The notes beneath the pieces were generated by a model. The model saw only the letters and a list, made by a program, of their open reading frames with translations. It was not told the DNA's origin and made no database searches. A stretch of 64,000 nucleotides of DNA from NCBI GenBank assembly GCA_018263005.1, contig JADFDH010000001.1, positions 496,001 to 560,000 on the forward strand, in the 5' to 3' direction. The stretch's first letter is position 1; each line of letters opens with the position of its first letter. Position numbers and translations under genes: made by a program. This document shows positions 10,430 through 19,503 of this stretch, in pieces. This DNA comes from Methanobacterium sp. (GTDB taxonomy: Archaea > Methanobacteriota > Methanobacteria > Methanobacteriales > Methanobacteriaceae).

Positions 10430-10849
10430 TTATTCTGCTTTTTCTTCCTCTTTCACATCTTTTTTAGGATGTTTTTTATGGGGCATTCCTTCTTTCATCA
10501 TTTCCATGGCTGCGGAGCCTACTTCTCCTAATGCCTGTGCTATGGGATTAGAGGAGAGGGTTAATACTTTTACACCTTCTGGACCAGCTACGCCCTTAAA
10601 TACTACGATCATGGCTATAGGTTCTATTCCAGCAGCACCACCAGCTGCAGCCCCAGCTCCTTCACCACTGCCTTGTGATTCTGATCCTCCTTTACCTTGT
10701 CCCATTCCTGCACCAAATCCCATTCCCATCCGGGTTACGGGAATTAAAATTTTATCATCAGATTCAATTACTTCTCCAACTACATTTTCGATATTCAGTA
10801 CTTTCCGAATTTCTTCTACCGTGGTTTTTATTGGGTCTCCAATATCCAT
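10430..10849 (-). CDS. GerW/YtfJ family protein
   Basis: 139 residues. The N-terminal helix and strand (DPIKTTVEEIRKVLNIENVVGEVIE), the core DDKILIPVTRMGMGFGAG, a glycine-rich loop and the strand GIEPIAMIVVFKG are the Spore_YtfJ pattern. In spore-forming Firmicutes GerW acts in spore germination; archaeal homologues have no known role. The start at 10849 is chosen because AAGGAGTGAT stands 6-8 bp before it; the longer frame to 10930 adds residues unlike the family. First gene of a three-gene minus-strand operon with DUF2953. Confidence 0.85.
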   Translation of the reverse strand: MDIGDPIKTTVEEIRKVLNIENVVGEVIESDDKILIPVTRMGMGFGAGMGQGKGGSESQGSGEGAGAAAGGAAGIEPIAMIVVFKGVAGPEGVKVLTLSSNPIAQALGEVGSAAMEMMKEGMPHKKHPKKDVKEEEKAE

Positions 10850-11127
10850 CACAATCACTCCTTCTTTTTCAGTACAACAAATTATGTAATCATAGGCATA
10901 AATAAATTTTGTAGCATTGTTATTATTCATGCTTTTTTGAACGTTTTATCCTTTATTATATTCAAGAATAAATAAATATTGGTATTATTGGTAATAATAA
11001 AATTTAAAATAATATTTTTCCTATTTAAACTTATCAGACTTGAATAATTATAATTTAACAGTTATTAATTTATTCTATAAGAAATAATTTATTCTGCGTC
11101 GGATTCCAGGTTTGAAGTTACAAAGAT

Positions 11128-11135
11128 TTATATAC
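11128..11135 (+). promoter_or_regulatory. TATA box for the tRNA pair
   Basis: TTTATATA lies 30 bp before the first tRNA nucleotide, the usual distance for archaeal tRNA promoters. Confidence 0.65.
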
Positions 11136-11164
11136 CAATAGGATTATATTCAAAATGGACGACG

Positions 11165-11238
<74 letters not shown>

Positions 11239-11239
11239 T

Positions 11240-11316
<77 letters not shown>

Positions 11317-11402
11317 CAAATCTTATTTTCAAAAAATATTGGTGAAGATGGTAAAAAATCATCAATTATGGTTAAATATAAAAAAAAGGAGATCACACGC
11401 CT

Positions 11403-11591
11403 ATGGCTATTCATTGTCCCAAATGTGGTTCAGATAGAATGAAATTACACGTTCCCCAGACATCAATCTGGAGATGTGGAAAATGCAGATATATGGGGCC
11501 GGTATTTATAGAAGATGGGAATCTTGAAAAACAGTTGAAAGAAAACAGAAAAATTGAAAAACTAAGACAGAAACTTTTCCGGTTTAGATAG
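11403..11591 (+). CDS. Small zinc-ribbon protein
   Basis: 62 residues with a single Cys4 ribbon: HCPKCGSDRM (C5, C8) and WRCGKCRYMG (C25, C28). A basic helical tail (EKQLKENRKIEKLRQKLFRF) follows and could bind nucleic acid. GGAGATCA is well placed before the ATG. It sits just downstream of the tRNA pair. Small ribbons of this kind are common in methanogens; the partner is unknown. Confidence 0.8.
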   Translation: MAIHCPKCGSDRMKLHVPQTSIWRCGKCRYMGPVFIEDGNLEKQLKENRKIEKLRQKLFRFR

Positions 11592-11642
11592 TAGCATCGT
11601 TTTAGATTAAGGATTTTTTACATTACATAATCAGCTGATTTT

Positions 11643-11677
11643 TAGATAAAAAAATTTTTTCTTACATTTTTTATCTA
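11643..11677. terminator. Bidirectional hairpin terminator
   Basis: A perfect 11-bp inverted repeat (TAGATAAAAAA at 11643-11653, TTTTTTATCTA at 11667-11677) with a 13-nt T-rich loop lies between the convergent zinc-ribbon gene and the membrane-protein gene. Confidence 0.55.
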
Positions 11678-11696
11678 ATAAACAATTTATAAGTTA

Positions 11697-11779
11697 TTTA
11701 CCTCTTTTTTGTTTTATTCCTCTTTTCCCTAGTTTATGACCTCTTTTCCTGGGAATTATTTACCTCTTTTTCTAGGGAT
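11697..11779 (-). repeat. Degenerate tandem repeat spanning a gene's stop codon
   Basis: About four units of 19-23 bp with the core AAAAGAGG run from the last six codons of the adjacent minus-strand gene into its 3' flank. The gene's own ending (AAAAAGAGGTAAATAA) is nearly restated by the last unit (AAAAAAGAGGTAAATAA). Confidence 0.65.
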
Positions 11780-12292
11780 AACTCCAATAAGCCCTCCTAA
11801 CATAGAAAGCAATCCGAAGATAATAACTCCGCTCATGAATACTATTAATCCACCTGCTAATCCAATGATGAACCCTAAAATAACCCCAACCATTCCGCCA
11901 TTTAAGGCTCCCTCTATATATTTCTTACTTCCACTTATATAGGATGAGATGGAACCGGCAGTTATGGTTAAAATCATGGTAATTATAGAGAAATAGGTTA
12001 AAAACTCTGAAGTGATATCTGAAATATTGGTAGGAACATTATTTCCAAATAAACCCAATACAGAAAAAATAAGGGATAAAAATAGGAATAGGAAACCAAT
12101 CAGAACTCCTTTCCACTTTATCCTACTGATGGGAGATTTAGGCTGGTCAGGATGTTTATTAACTGGGAATTTTTTTATATTGGCTGAATATTCCAGTTTA
12201 CCACCGCAATCGCACTGGTCATAGTTGAAGGAGGTTATACCTTCCGGTATTTCATATTCTTTTCCACATTCTCTGCAGATCATATAAGACAT
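11756..12292 (-). CDS. Zinc-ribbon membrane protein (DUF5518-like)
   Basis: 178 residues. The N-terminal ribbon (MICRECGKEYEIP ... YDQCDCGGKLEY) is followed by a basic linker and three or four hydrophobic segments from residue 62 to 172, ending with a basic tail (IPRKRGK). The segment YISGSKKYIEGALNGGMVG matches one in the next gene upstream, so the two are paralogues. The membrane half resembles the DUF5518 proteins of methanogens, whose function is unknown. The 3' end is embedded in a short tandem repeat that includes the stop codon. Confidence 0.75.
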   Translation of the reverse strand: MSYMICRECGKEYEIPEGITSFNYDQCDCGGKLEYSANIKKFPVNKHPDQPKSPISRIKWKGVLIGFLFLFLSLIFSVLGLFGNNVPTNISDITSEFLTYFSIITMILTITAGSISSYISGSKKYIEGALNGGMVGVILGFIIGLAGGLIVFMSGVIIFGLLSMLGGLIGVIPRKRGK

Positions 12293-12419
12293 AATTATCG
12301 CATATTTATTTTATTTGAATGAAAAAATTGGTATTATTAATTGTCCCTATGAATTTTAGGATTTAAATAGATTATTTTTTTAGATATTTGATTATAGGAA
12401 AAAGGATACCCTAGTATAA

Positions 12420-13130
12420 TTAATAATCTTCTAAGTTCTTACGTAACCAGGGAGCCACCAAACCACCGATACCAGTGAGGGTTCCATAGATCATTCCATA
12501 AACCACCAAAGTTACTATGCCTGCAATTAACCCGCCTAAAACATCCATGGTCATGGTAATTACGGTAACTAAAAGAGCTCCTAATATTGAAAGGGTCAGA
12601 CCGACCATAGCCCCATTTAGAAAACCGTCTATATAATCCCTGGTGCCACTTATATATGAGGCGATGAATCCTGAACCAATTATGGCAAAGACCATTATAA
12701 TCAAATATCCGCCTAAGGATCTGAACAGATCCACACTGCTACTAGAAATTATACTACCCATCACACCAAATGCTGCGATTATGGTGGCAATCACTAAAAA
12801 TACAATACCTGCTAAAAGGCCAGTGAAGCTTATCCGGTCCAATATGTTTATCTGAGTTTTCATAGGTCTTTTAACCTGATAATCGCTTATTCTACGGTTG
12901 ATCTTACGGAGTTTCTCACCGCAATTAACACATTCAGTATTGGTTTCCTGATTCGAAGCCCCGCAATGAATACACAGGATGGTTGGAGCATCCCTATTTT
13001 TAACTATGTCTTTAAAAGATGTGGCATATCGTATAGTACCACCACATTGACATTCATCAAAGTCTTCCAGAGATTCCCCTTCCTCTAATTTATAATAGCC
13101 ACCGCAATCATCACAAACAATGTAACGCAT
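12420..13130 (-). CDS. Double zinc-ribbon membrane protein (DUF5518-like paralogue)
   Basis: About 236 residues. It begins with MRYIVCDDCGGYYKL ... DECQCGGTIRY, has a second ribbon (CIHCGASNQETNTECVNCG), then a membrane half with YISGTRDYIDGFLNGAMVG that mirrors its downstream neighbour. The start at 13130 follows GGGGA with 8-bp spacing; a start at 13145 would put that GGGGA inside the gene. It lies 127 bp upstream of its paralogue, probably a tandem duplication that has diverged by gain or loss of one ribbon. Confidence 0.75.
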   Translation of the reverse strand: MRYIVCDDCGGYYKLEEGESLEDFDECQCGGTIRYATSFKDIVKNRDAPTILCIHCGASNQETNTECVNCGEKLRKINRRISDYQVKRPMKTQINILDRISFTGLLAGIVFLVIATIIAAFGVMGSIISSSSVDLFRSLGGYLIIMVFAIIGSGFIASYISGTRDYIDGFLNGAMVGLTLSILGALLVTVITMTMDVLGGLIAGIVTLVVYGMIYGTLTGIGGLVAPWLRKNLEDY

Positions 13131-13302
13131 GTTAAAAATCCCCATATAATTATCTACATGTTGTTATCAGTTACTATTATATTTAATATTATAGCTGGTG
13201 CAGGATTACAGTTAAAAATGAGCAGGTTCAAATTGAACTAAAATAGGTCAGATTCAAATTAAATTTAAAATAATCCAGTCAAATTTAAAACTTAAAATAA
13301 AT

Positions 13303-14583
13303 CTAAACGGTGACTATTTTTCCTTTAAGGTAAGTTCCCTTGGCTTCGGTGATTTCTACATCAACGATACTTCCTAGATGGGCTTTTTCAACTATAACTG
13401 TTTTATACGTATTTGTTCTACCTATAAATCCGCCCTTACTTCCTTTGCCCGTAATTAAAACTTTTAAAATTTCACCCTTTTTGTCCTGATTTTTACTGTA
13501 GGAAATACTGGATTTAAGTTCATTTAACTGTTTAGACCTTTTCTTCATTTCCTGGTGTTTTATTTCATCTAATGATGAGGAAGATGCTCCTGGACGGTGA
13601 TGATACTTGGATATATGCAGGAAATCAGGTTTAATCTCCCTAATAATATTCATGGTATCTTCAAATGCTTGCTCTTCTTCGGTGGGATAACCAACTATGA
13701 TATCCGTGGCTAGGGAAATATCCGGAAACTCAGAACGGAATCTGTTAATTACCTCCTTAAACTCTTTTATGTCATGTCCTCGTTTCATATCATCTAGGAT
13801 ATCTTCATTACCACTTTGTAAAGGGATATGGAGGAATTTATATACTTTATCATTTTTAAAAGCCTTAATCAGCTCTTCTACATTTCCTTTAATGCTTTTA
13901 GGATGCATCATTCCTACTCTGATTCTGAAATCTCCATCGATACTGGTTATGCTATTTATTAGTCCTGGAATTGAATCTCCTGTATCCTTACCATAAGCAG
14001 CGGTGTCCTGGGCGGTGAGCTGTATCTCCACACAACCCTCCTTAACCGCTTTTTCCACTTCCTGCTTAATTAGTCGAGCAGGATAACTATAGAGACTTCC
14101 CCTGGCAATTCTGGTGCAACAGTAGCTGCAGGCCCCATCACAGCCTTCACAGATTTGAATTATATCAATAAGAGGGTTAAAACGTGTTTTAGGAAGGCTT
14201 ACTTTGTTTATTTTTCCTGGCCCGGTTAACCTGATGGTTTCACCATTTGCAACGGATTTCACCGCATGAGAAATAAAGTTGATCTTATGGGGTCCGACCC
14301 ATCCTGCCTGTGGTGCTATCGTGTATAGTTTATCTGGGTCAATCTCCACCATACACCCGGTTATAATAAGGTTTTTATGGGGGAAATCATTCTGAAACCT
14401 GTTAATCCGATTAATAATCCGTTGTTCAGTTGGTTTTTTAACGTAACAAGTATTTATTATTAGTATTTCCGCATCATCAGGATTATCAACTATTTTATAT
14501 CCATCTTCTCCCAGAAGGCAGGTCATAATCTGGGAATCAGCTTGATTGAAGGTGCAACCGAAGGTTTCAATGTATAAGTTCAT
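13303..14583 (-). CDS. tRNA t6A methylthiotransferase (e-MtaB/CDKAL1 family)
   Basis: 426 residues with the three parts of an MTTase. The N-terminal UPF0004 domain has cluster cysteines C10, C46 and C77. The radical SAM core has C148-x3-C152-x2-C155. A C-terminal TRAM domain spans about 365-426 (GEILKVLITGKGSKGGFIGRT). It adds a methylthio group to N6-threonylcarbamoyladenosine at tRNA position 37. The compact length and the CSYCCTRIARG motif match archaeal e-MtaB. It is transcribed alone, with about 90 bp to the next gene. Confidence 0.93.
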   Translation of the reverse strand: MNLYIETFGCTFNQADSQIMTCLLGEDGYKIVDNPDDAEILIINTCYVKKPTEQRIINRINRFQNDFPHKNLIITGCMVEIDPDKLYTIAPQAGWVGPHKINFISHAVKSVANGETIRLTGPGKINKVSLPKTRFNPLIDIIQICEGCDGACSYCCTRIARGSLYSYPARLIKQEVEKAVKEGCVEIQLTAQDTAAYGKDTGDSIPGLINSITSIDGDFRIRVGMMHPKSIKGNVEELIKAFKNDKVYKFLHIPLQSGNEDILDDMKRGHDIKEFKEVINRFRSEFPDISLATDIIVGYPTEEEQAFEDTMNIIREIKPDFLHISKYHHRPGASSSSLDEIKHQEMKKRSKQLNELKSSISYSKNQDKKGEILKVLITGKGSKGGFIGRTNTYKTVIVEKAHLGSIVDVEITEAKGTYLKGKIVTV

Positions 14584-14674
14584 TTTTAGTTTATTCCTGG
14601 TAAGTATCTAAATAAAAAAGCCTTAGATTATAATTAAATAAAAAACAGCGGATGAAAATTGATTGATAATCTAT

Positions 14675-15328
14675 TTATTCTGGCCATCCATGCTCGCCGA
14701 TCATGGGGACAAAGGCTACACCACCCATTGAACTGCGTTCATACTCATCTAGAGACACTCGGTGTACACATACCAATTCTTGAAAGAGATTATGTGAACC
14801 TACGGGAGTTATAAGCCTACCACATATTTTCAACTGTTCTTTAAGTGGATATGGGACTTTTGGAGCGCTTGCGGTGGCGTAAATCCGATCATAGGGTGCT
14901 TCCTCTTCAAATCCTCTGGTACCGTCTTGATGGATTACAGTCACGCACCTATCATAACCTGTTCTTTTCAGGTTTTCTTCAGCAGCAATTGCCAGCTTCT
15001 CTATGCGTTCAACCGTATATAAATGCCCTTTCGGGCCTAAAAGCTCAGCTACAACAGCTGCATTGTAACCGAATCCGGATCCTATCTCTAAAACTTTCAT
15101 ACCCTTATTGATTTTTAGTATTTCACAGATTATGGCCACCATATGTGGGGCGGAGATGGTTTGACCTTCTCCGATGGGGAGCGGCTGGTCTGTATAGGCA
15201 TATTTCCTGTTTTCAACTGGCATAAACTCTTCTCTAGGTACTTTAAGCATGGCATTTTTAACTTCTTCTGTTTTAATATAGCCATTACTCAATAATTTAT
15301 CCACCAGCTCTTCTCGTTCATTTTTCAT
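14675..15328 (-). CDS. pcm: Protein-L-isoaspartate O-methyltransferase
   Basis: 217 residues. The SAM-binding motif LEIGSGFGYNAAVVAELLG, the preceding PIGEGQTISAPHMVA active-site loop and VTVIHQDGTRGFEEEAPYDRIYATASAP identify PCMT. The enzyme methylates damaged isoaspartyl residues and starts their repair. The ATG overlaps the stop of the upstream zinc-finger gene by 4 bp, so the two are translationally coupled. Confidence 0.95.
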   Translation of the reverse strand: MKNEREELVDKLLSNGYIKTEEVKNAMLKVPREEFMPVENRKYAYTDQPLPIGEGQTISAPHMVAIICEILKINKGMKVLEIGSGFGYNAAVVAELLGPKGHLYTVERIEKLAIAAEENLKRTGYDRCVTVIHQDGTRGFEEEAPYDRIYATASAPKVPYPLKEQLKICGRLITPVGSHNLFQELVCVHRVSLDEYERSSMGGVAFVPMIGEHGWPE

Positions 15329-15924
15329 CTAAGCACCCGGGAAGATAGGTCATGGTTAAATTTTTTATCATCAACTGGTCTGCCATAAACTCTTTTGGTA
15401 ACTGAAGCCCTGGCGAAACCTCTTCTCATCTTTCTCTCCATTGTTTTAAGGGAATTAATGCTAAAAATGATGTTTCCCATTTTTATCACATCACCAATTA
15501 CAAATTCAAAGTCACGGTTAACCTCCACCTTTTCAGATAAAATCCGACCACCATAGTCTACAGAAATACCAACTCTGGCTGGGGTGTCTAAATAGGATGC
15601 CCAGATTGTATTTATATCCTCCACTGGACTTTTAGGAACTCGGCCGCCTTTTTTATTCTCTAGGGATGTTATCTCTGCTTCTCTTCCATCAACTTCAATA
15701 ACATCTCCTGTTTTTAGGATCTCATCAGGATATAGTTTGATGAAGGATTTATGTGATTTTTCAAATTCACTTACAACCACCCGACAATCCCGGGGTTTCC
15801 CTATATCTATGGTTTCTCTGAATATATTTCCACATTCTTCACATTCTAAAAGAAGTTCTTTAGAGTTTTTACCCTTAGATTTTATTATAGCCAGTGACTG
15901 TGAGCCACATACATTACATCTCAT
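15325..15924 (-). CDS. HVO_0476-type zinc finger protein
   Basis: 199 residues. The N-terminal Cys4 ribbon (MRCNVCG ... LECEECGNIF) is followed by beta-rich domains (EVDGREAEITSLENKKGGRVPKS in outline) and a conserved basic end (RKMRRGFARASVTKRVYGRP). This matches a family found across Euryarchaeota and named after the haloarchaeal protein HVO_0476; its function is unproven. The conserved link with pcm here is by 4-bp overlap. The ribosome site GGAA lies just before the ATG. Confidence 0.85.
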   Translation of the reverse strand: MRCNVCGSQSLAIIKSKGKNSKELLLECEECGNIFRETIDIGKPRDCRVVVSEFEKSHKSFIKLYPDEILKTGDVIEVDGREAEITSLENKKGGRVPKSPVEDINTIWASYLDTPARVGISVDYGGRILSEKVEVNRDFEFVIGDVIKMGNIIFSINSLKTMERKMRRGFARASVTKRVYGRPVDDKKFNHDLSSRVLR

Positions 15925-15988
15925 AATTCCTTCCCATTAATTTTTTTTTGATAATTATCATAAAATTCTTTTTCATAAAACAAAATTA

Positions 15989-16474
15989 TTAAACAGTTTT
16001 CTGGTAATGCTTCACCAGACCACCATCTTGAAGTATTTCGAGCATAAACTTCTTGAAAGGCTCGATCTTAAAAGTTTTAGAGGTGGTTTTATTTTTTATG
16101 ATTCCCTGTTCCAAGTCTACACATAATATATCGCCTTTATGGGCTTCCACATCAGCCACCACCACGGGTAGGCCGACATTTATCGCGTTTCTATAAAATA
16201 TTCGGGCAAATGATTTGGCCACAATAGCAGATATCCCCGCATGTTTTAAAGCCACAGGAGCCTGCTCTCGGGAAGAACCGCAGCCAAAGTTCCAGCCAGC
16301 AACGATAATATCTCCCTGATTCACTTTATCTGCGAAGTCCGGATCTTCAGCTTCCATAACATGGGCTGCCAGTTCATCTAAGTGCATGGCTCTTAAATAT
16401 CTGCCAGGAATAATAACATCTGTATCTATACTGTCCCTGAATTTCCAAACTCTACCTTCAATTCTACTAATCAT
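15989..16474 (-). CDS. hacB: Homoaconitase/isopropylmalate isomerase small subunit, probably homoaconitase
   Basis: 161 residues of the aconitase swivel domain: GRVWKFRDSIDTDVIIPGRYL, AGWNFGCGSSREQAPVALK, FARIFYRNAINVGLP. The specificity loop reads YLRA. In methanogens YLR(T/A) marks the homoaconitase small subunit of coenzyme B biosynthesis, while isopropylmalate isomerases have YLV(Y/M). I therefore favour HacB over LeuD. The large subunit is not in this window. The start is the ATG at 16474; an upstream in-frame TTG adds only four residues. Confidence 0.85.
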   Translation of the reverse strand: MISRIEGRVWKFRDSIDTDVIIPGRYLRAMHLDELAAHVMEAEDPDFADKVNQGDIIVAGWNFGCGSSREQAPVALKHAGISAIVAKSFARIFYRNAINVGLPVVVADVEAHKGDILCVDLEQGIIKNKTTSKTFKIEPFKKFMLEILQDGGLVKHYQKTV

Positions 16475-16605
16475 AAATATCAACAAACCAGATTGAAATA
16501 ATTAAAAATACATCTATTAAATTAACTCCTTATTAAAGGATTCTTTATTATAATATTTTTATTAAGGGAATTTTGATCTTATATTATCCAATTAAAGAAT
16601 AATAA

Positions 16606-17601
16606 TTAATAGAGATTGGCACCATAATTTTGGGATTTAGTCAGGTATATTTCACCTTCTTTATCCTTCATTATATTCTGGGCGGCCCTATAGATCTTTT
16701 TATAATTGGTATCGGTAACTGCATATACTGTAGGTCCGAAGGAGCTCATACCCACACCCGCAGCTCCGGATGATTTTAGATTATCCATTAAATCTCTTAT
16801 GAAAGGATTCTGTAATGATAATTCCACCTTCTTAAAGCCCATGTTCTGAACCAGATCAATTGATCGTCCAAATTGGTCAAGGTCTTCTTCAAGTACTGCA
16901 GGCATCATCTGCATGAATAGGACATGGATCAACTCCCGCACATCTTCTAAAGGTATGGGACAATATTTTTGGAAAATATCGACTTCACCATCACCAAAGA
17001 CCTTCCTTTGCACATTAGGTATGACCATGATTATATTCCAATCTTCAGGAAAATCATATCTGGCCAATATGGGTGGTGGGGATGCTTTAGAAGCAGAAGA
17101 AGGTAAAAAACTCTTCTTATCAGTTTTTCTATGGCCAGCGTCTACTATGAAACCACCGTGATCAAAGGAAGCCACTCCTATTCCGGAGGTCCCTCCTCTC
17201 CCTACTATCTGCCCAATATCAGGAGCACTCATGTCCTGGTCATTCATATTTAATATCAATTTAGCAACGGCCAGTGATAACTGGGTGCCTGAACCAAGAC
17301 CCGAATGTGAGGGGAAAATTTCTTTAAGTTTGAAATGATATCCACCCTCTAAATTAAGGAACTCATTTATCTTACCCGTTGCAGATAGTATCTTTGACTG
17401 ATAATCATTCTTAGTTTCCTCGCAAAGAAGGTCAGATTCCAGATTTGCAAAATCGACATGAATATCATCAAATCCATCTCTGCCTTCAAGTATTAACCGG
17501 GGATTTTCAGTGGTGATGCCCACACCACCGTCTATCCTATCATATTTTCCATTTAAATCGATAAGGGTAATATGCAGTCGAGAGGGTGTTTCTATTATCA
17601 A
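16606..17601 (-). CDS. Beta-ribofuranosylaminobenzene 5'-phosphate synthase
   Basis: 331 residues of the GHMP-kinase-like beta-RFAP synthase family: IIETPSRLHITLIDLNG at the start, the HSGLGSGTQLSLAVAKLI loop, the GRGGTSGIGVASFDHGGFIVD motif, and GAAGVGMSSFGPTVYAV near the end. The enzyme condenses 4-hydroxybenzoate or 4-aminobenzoate with PRPP and is the first committed step of methanopterin synthesis. The only suitable start in frame is TTG at 17601, with a weak ribosome site. It follows the Tes gene by 37 bp and may share its transcript. Confidence 0.93.
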   Translation of the reverse strand: MIIETPSRLHITLIDLNGKYDRIDGGVGITTENPRLILEGRDGFDDIHVDFANLESDLLCEETKNDYQSKILSATGKINEFLNLEGGYHFKLKEIFPSHSGLGSGTQLSLAVAKLILNMNDQDMSAPDIGQIVGRGGTSGIGVASFDHGGFIVDAGHRKTDKKSFLPSSASKASPPPILARYDFPEDWNIIMVIPNVQRKVFGDGEVDIFQKYCPIPLEDVRELIHVLFMQMMPAVLEEDLDQFGRSIDLVQNMGFKKVELSLQNPFIRDLMDNLKSSGAAGVGMSSFGPTVYAVTDTNYKKIYRAAQNIMKDKEGEIYLTKSQNYGANLY

Positions 17602-17638
17602 TTAAAAAACCAAAAAGATTCTTTTATTAGCTGAAATT

Positions 17639-19123
17639 TTATTCTTCTGAATTTTTAAATGGTTTAGCAAATTTCTTCTCAATTTCCGGTCTATATATGG
17701 AGTTCATAGCACAGAAGGGTATTATTCTTCCATCAGGCACTGCATAGTGGATTACACATTTTTTTACCCGGTCATGGTCGAAGTTCCAGGGATCCATGAA
17801 GTGCATGCAGGCTATGAGTAGGCTTTTATGGTGGAAATCACCCAGAGCACTATAGGATCGTTCCTTGAAAACTTTAATCAGAATATTTTTAATATCCAGT
17901 GAATCAGGAGTTTTGGATAAACTGATGGTTTTCGGTAATTCCAGGGTGGCCCGGGCCACAACTTTGGATTTAGCCACTATTCCTCCTTCATTTATATCTT
18001 CACTACTGCTTGAAAGTAGATTGAAGAAACGATCCACATCTATGAACTGGGTTACCGGGACCATTTTATCATCATCGATAAATACGTAGGTGGCCGCACC
18101 ACAATGGGGATGGCAGGTGAATTTTACCTGTGGGTCGCCTTCTAAAGCTTGAATAAATTCTGAAATGGGAAGAACTGATGATGCGGTGTAGAAGTCTTCA
18201 ACTTTGATCTCTGAATCGGTCTGTTCCTGGACAAGTTGTTCAAAATCGGGTACAGTTATACGCTGTTCTTCCACTTCTTCACTGGGAGTTCTTCCTGCGA
18301 AGGATACTGGTTGGAAAACAACACCCCTTATAATATCAATATTATCAGCAGCGAATTTTATAATTTTACCCACCTGGTCATGATTGATACCTTTAACCAG
18401 AGTAGGGACCAGTACTATTCCTAAATCTGCTTTTCTGCAATTTTCTATGGCTTCCAACTTCAATGGAAGCAGGTTCTTATTTCTATTTTTGATATAAGGT
18501 TCCTCGGTAACTCCATCAAATTGTAGGTAAACTGTGTTGAGATCTGCTTCCTTAAGTTCAAAGGCAAGTTCGGGTTTTTTAGCCAGCATAATACCATTGG
18601 TTGCGATTTGGGTGTGGGTAAAGCCCTCTTCAGTTGCCAGTTTAATTAATTCAACAATATCCTTTCGCACCGTTGGTTCTCCACCAGCGTACTGGATGGC
18701 GGGGGTGGGAACAGGCTGGTTAGCCCTTAAATTACGTAACATCTGCCTAATTTCTTCGTAACTCGGCTCGTACAGGGATTTGGACACGGCTGCATTGGCA
18801 AAACATATGGGGCAGCGAAGATTGCAGCGATTAGTAACATCTATAAGTCCTAAGATGGTATGACTTTCATGATCAGGGCATAATCCGCAGTTGGAAGGGC
18901 ATAATCCGTCCGCTGATGTCTGGGGATTGCTTAGGCCTTCTCCCGTATAATCATAATCAGATGCTATGTGATACATCTCACTACTGCTCCAGTAAGTGTT
19001 TTCAAATTCACCATGTTCTTTACATACTTTTTTAATCATTATTTTATCCTGATCTTCATAAACTTCTGCATCGATGATGCTGAGACACTCAGGACACAAA
19101 CTCTTGGTCTTCTTTATAACCAT
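17639..19123 (-). CDS. tes: Radical SAM tetraether lipid synthase
   Basis: 494 residues. An N-terminal cysteine-rich part (C10, C13, C34) and a second group (C75, C79, C82 in CPSNCGLC) precede the radical SAM motif C100-x3-C104-x2-C107 (TNRCNLRCPIC) and the AGGEPTVRKD SAM-contact segment. A late FTCHPHCGAATYVF motif carries further cysteines. Multiple metal centres plus a radical SAM core match Tes, which joins two archaeol lipids tail-to-tail to make tetraethers. The divergent neighbour is carS, another lipid gene, which supports the call. GGTGAG precedes the ATG. Other COG1964 radical SAM enzymes are the main alternative. Confidence 0.85.
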   Translation of the reverse strand: MVIKKTKSLCPECLSIIDAEVYEDQDKIMIKKVCKEHGEFENTYWSSSEMYHIASDYDYTGEGLSNPQTSADGLCPSNCGLCPDHESHTILGLIDVTNRCNLRCPICFANAAVSKSLYEPSYEEIRQMLRNLRANQPVPTPAIQYAGGEPTVRKDIVELIKLATEEGFTHTQIATNGIMLAKKPELAFELKEADLNTVYLQFDGVTEEPYIKNRNKNLLPLKLEAIENCRKADLGIVLVPTLVKGINHDQVGKIIKFAADNIDIIRGVVFQPVSFAGRTPSEEVEEQRITVPDFEQLVQEQTDSEIKVEDFYTASSVLPISEFIQALEGDPQVKFTCHPHCGAATYVFIDDDKMVPVTQFIDVDRFFNLLSSSSEDINEGGIVAKSKVVARATLELPKTISLSKTPDSLDIKNILIKVFKERSYSALGDFHHKSLLIACMHFMDPWNFDHDRVKKCVIHYAVPDGRIIPFCAMNSIYRPEIEKKFAKPFKNSEE

Positions 19124-19503
19124 TAACTCACCAATATTATTTTATTAGCTGATTTTCGATAAAATCAAGTTTTAAATAGATACTATCAATATTAAATTCT
19201 ATAACATCATAATATGTGCTGAAGATATAAATAACCATTCCTTTTATGAGAAATTTTTTTACAATAAAAGATAAACCCAGCACTGAATGATGGTATAAAT
19301 TGATTATCTAAACTACCTTAAAAAATTTCCGCAAACAATTGATTATATTTAACTAAAGAATGATAATAAAAAAATGACATAGATAACCTATTTTATTTAA
19401 TAACTCACAATTAAAATAAAATAATCAAATATTAAAAAAAGAAAATCAACACTAATTAATCGAAAAACAATTAATATCATCCTTTTTTTATTGGAGGAAA
19501 AAT
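19124..19503. other. Divergent promoter region between tes and carS
   Basis: 380 bp of very AT-rich DNA without a gene, holding the 5' ends of two lipid-biosynthesis genes that point away from each other. I see no strong inverted repeat, but several TATA-like stretches are present on both strands. Confidence 0.5.

Noticed and set aside
10506..10889. 127-codon frame opposite the GerW-like gene
   Set aside because: A Pro/Ala-rich shadow of the glycine-rich GerW loop on the other strand.
16606..17601. Beta-RFAP synthase as another near-cognate start
   Set aside because: A TTG in frame gives the normal N-terminus, so no unusual start is needed although the ribosome site is weak.
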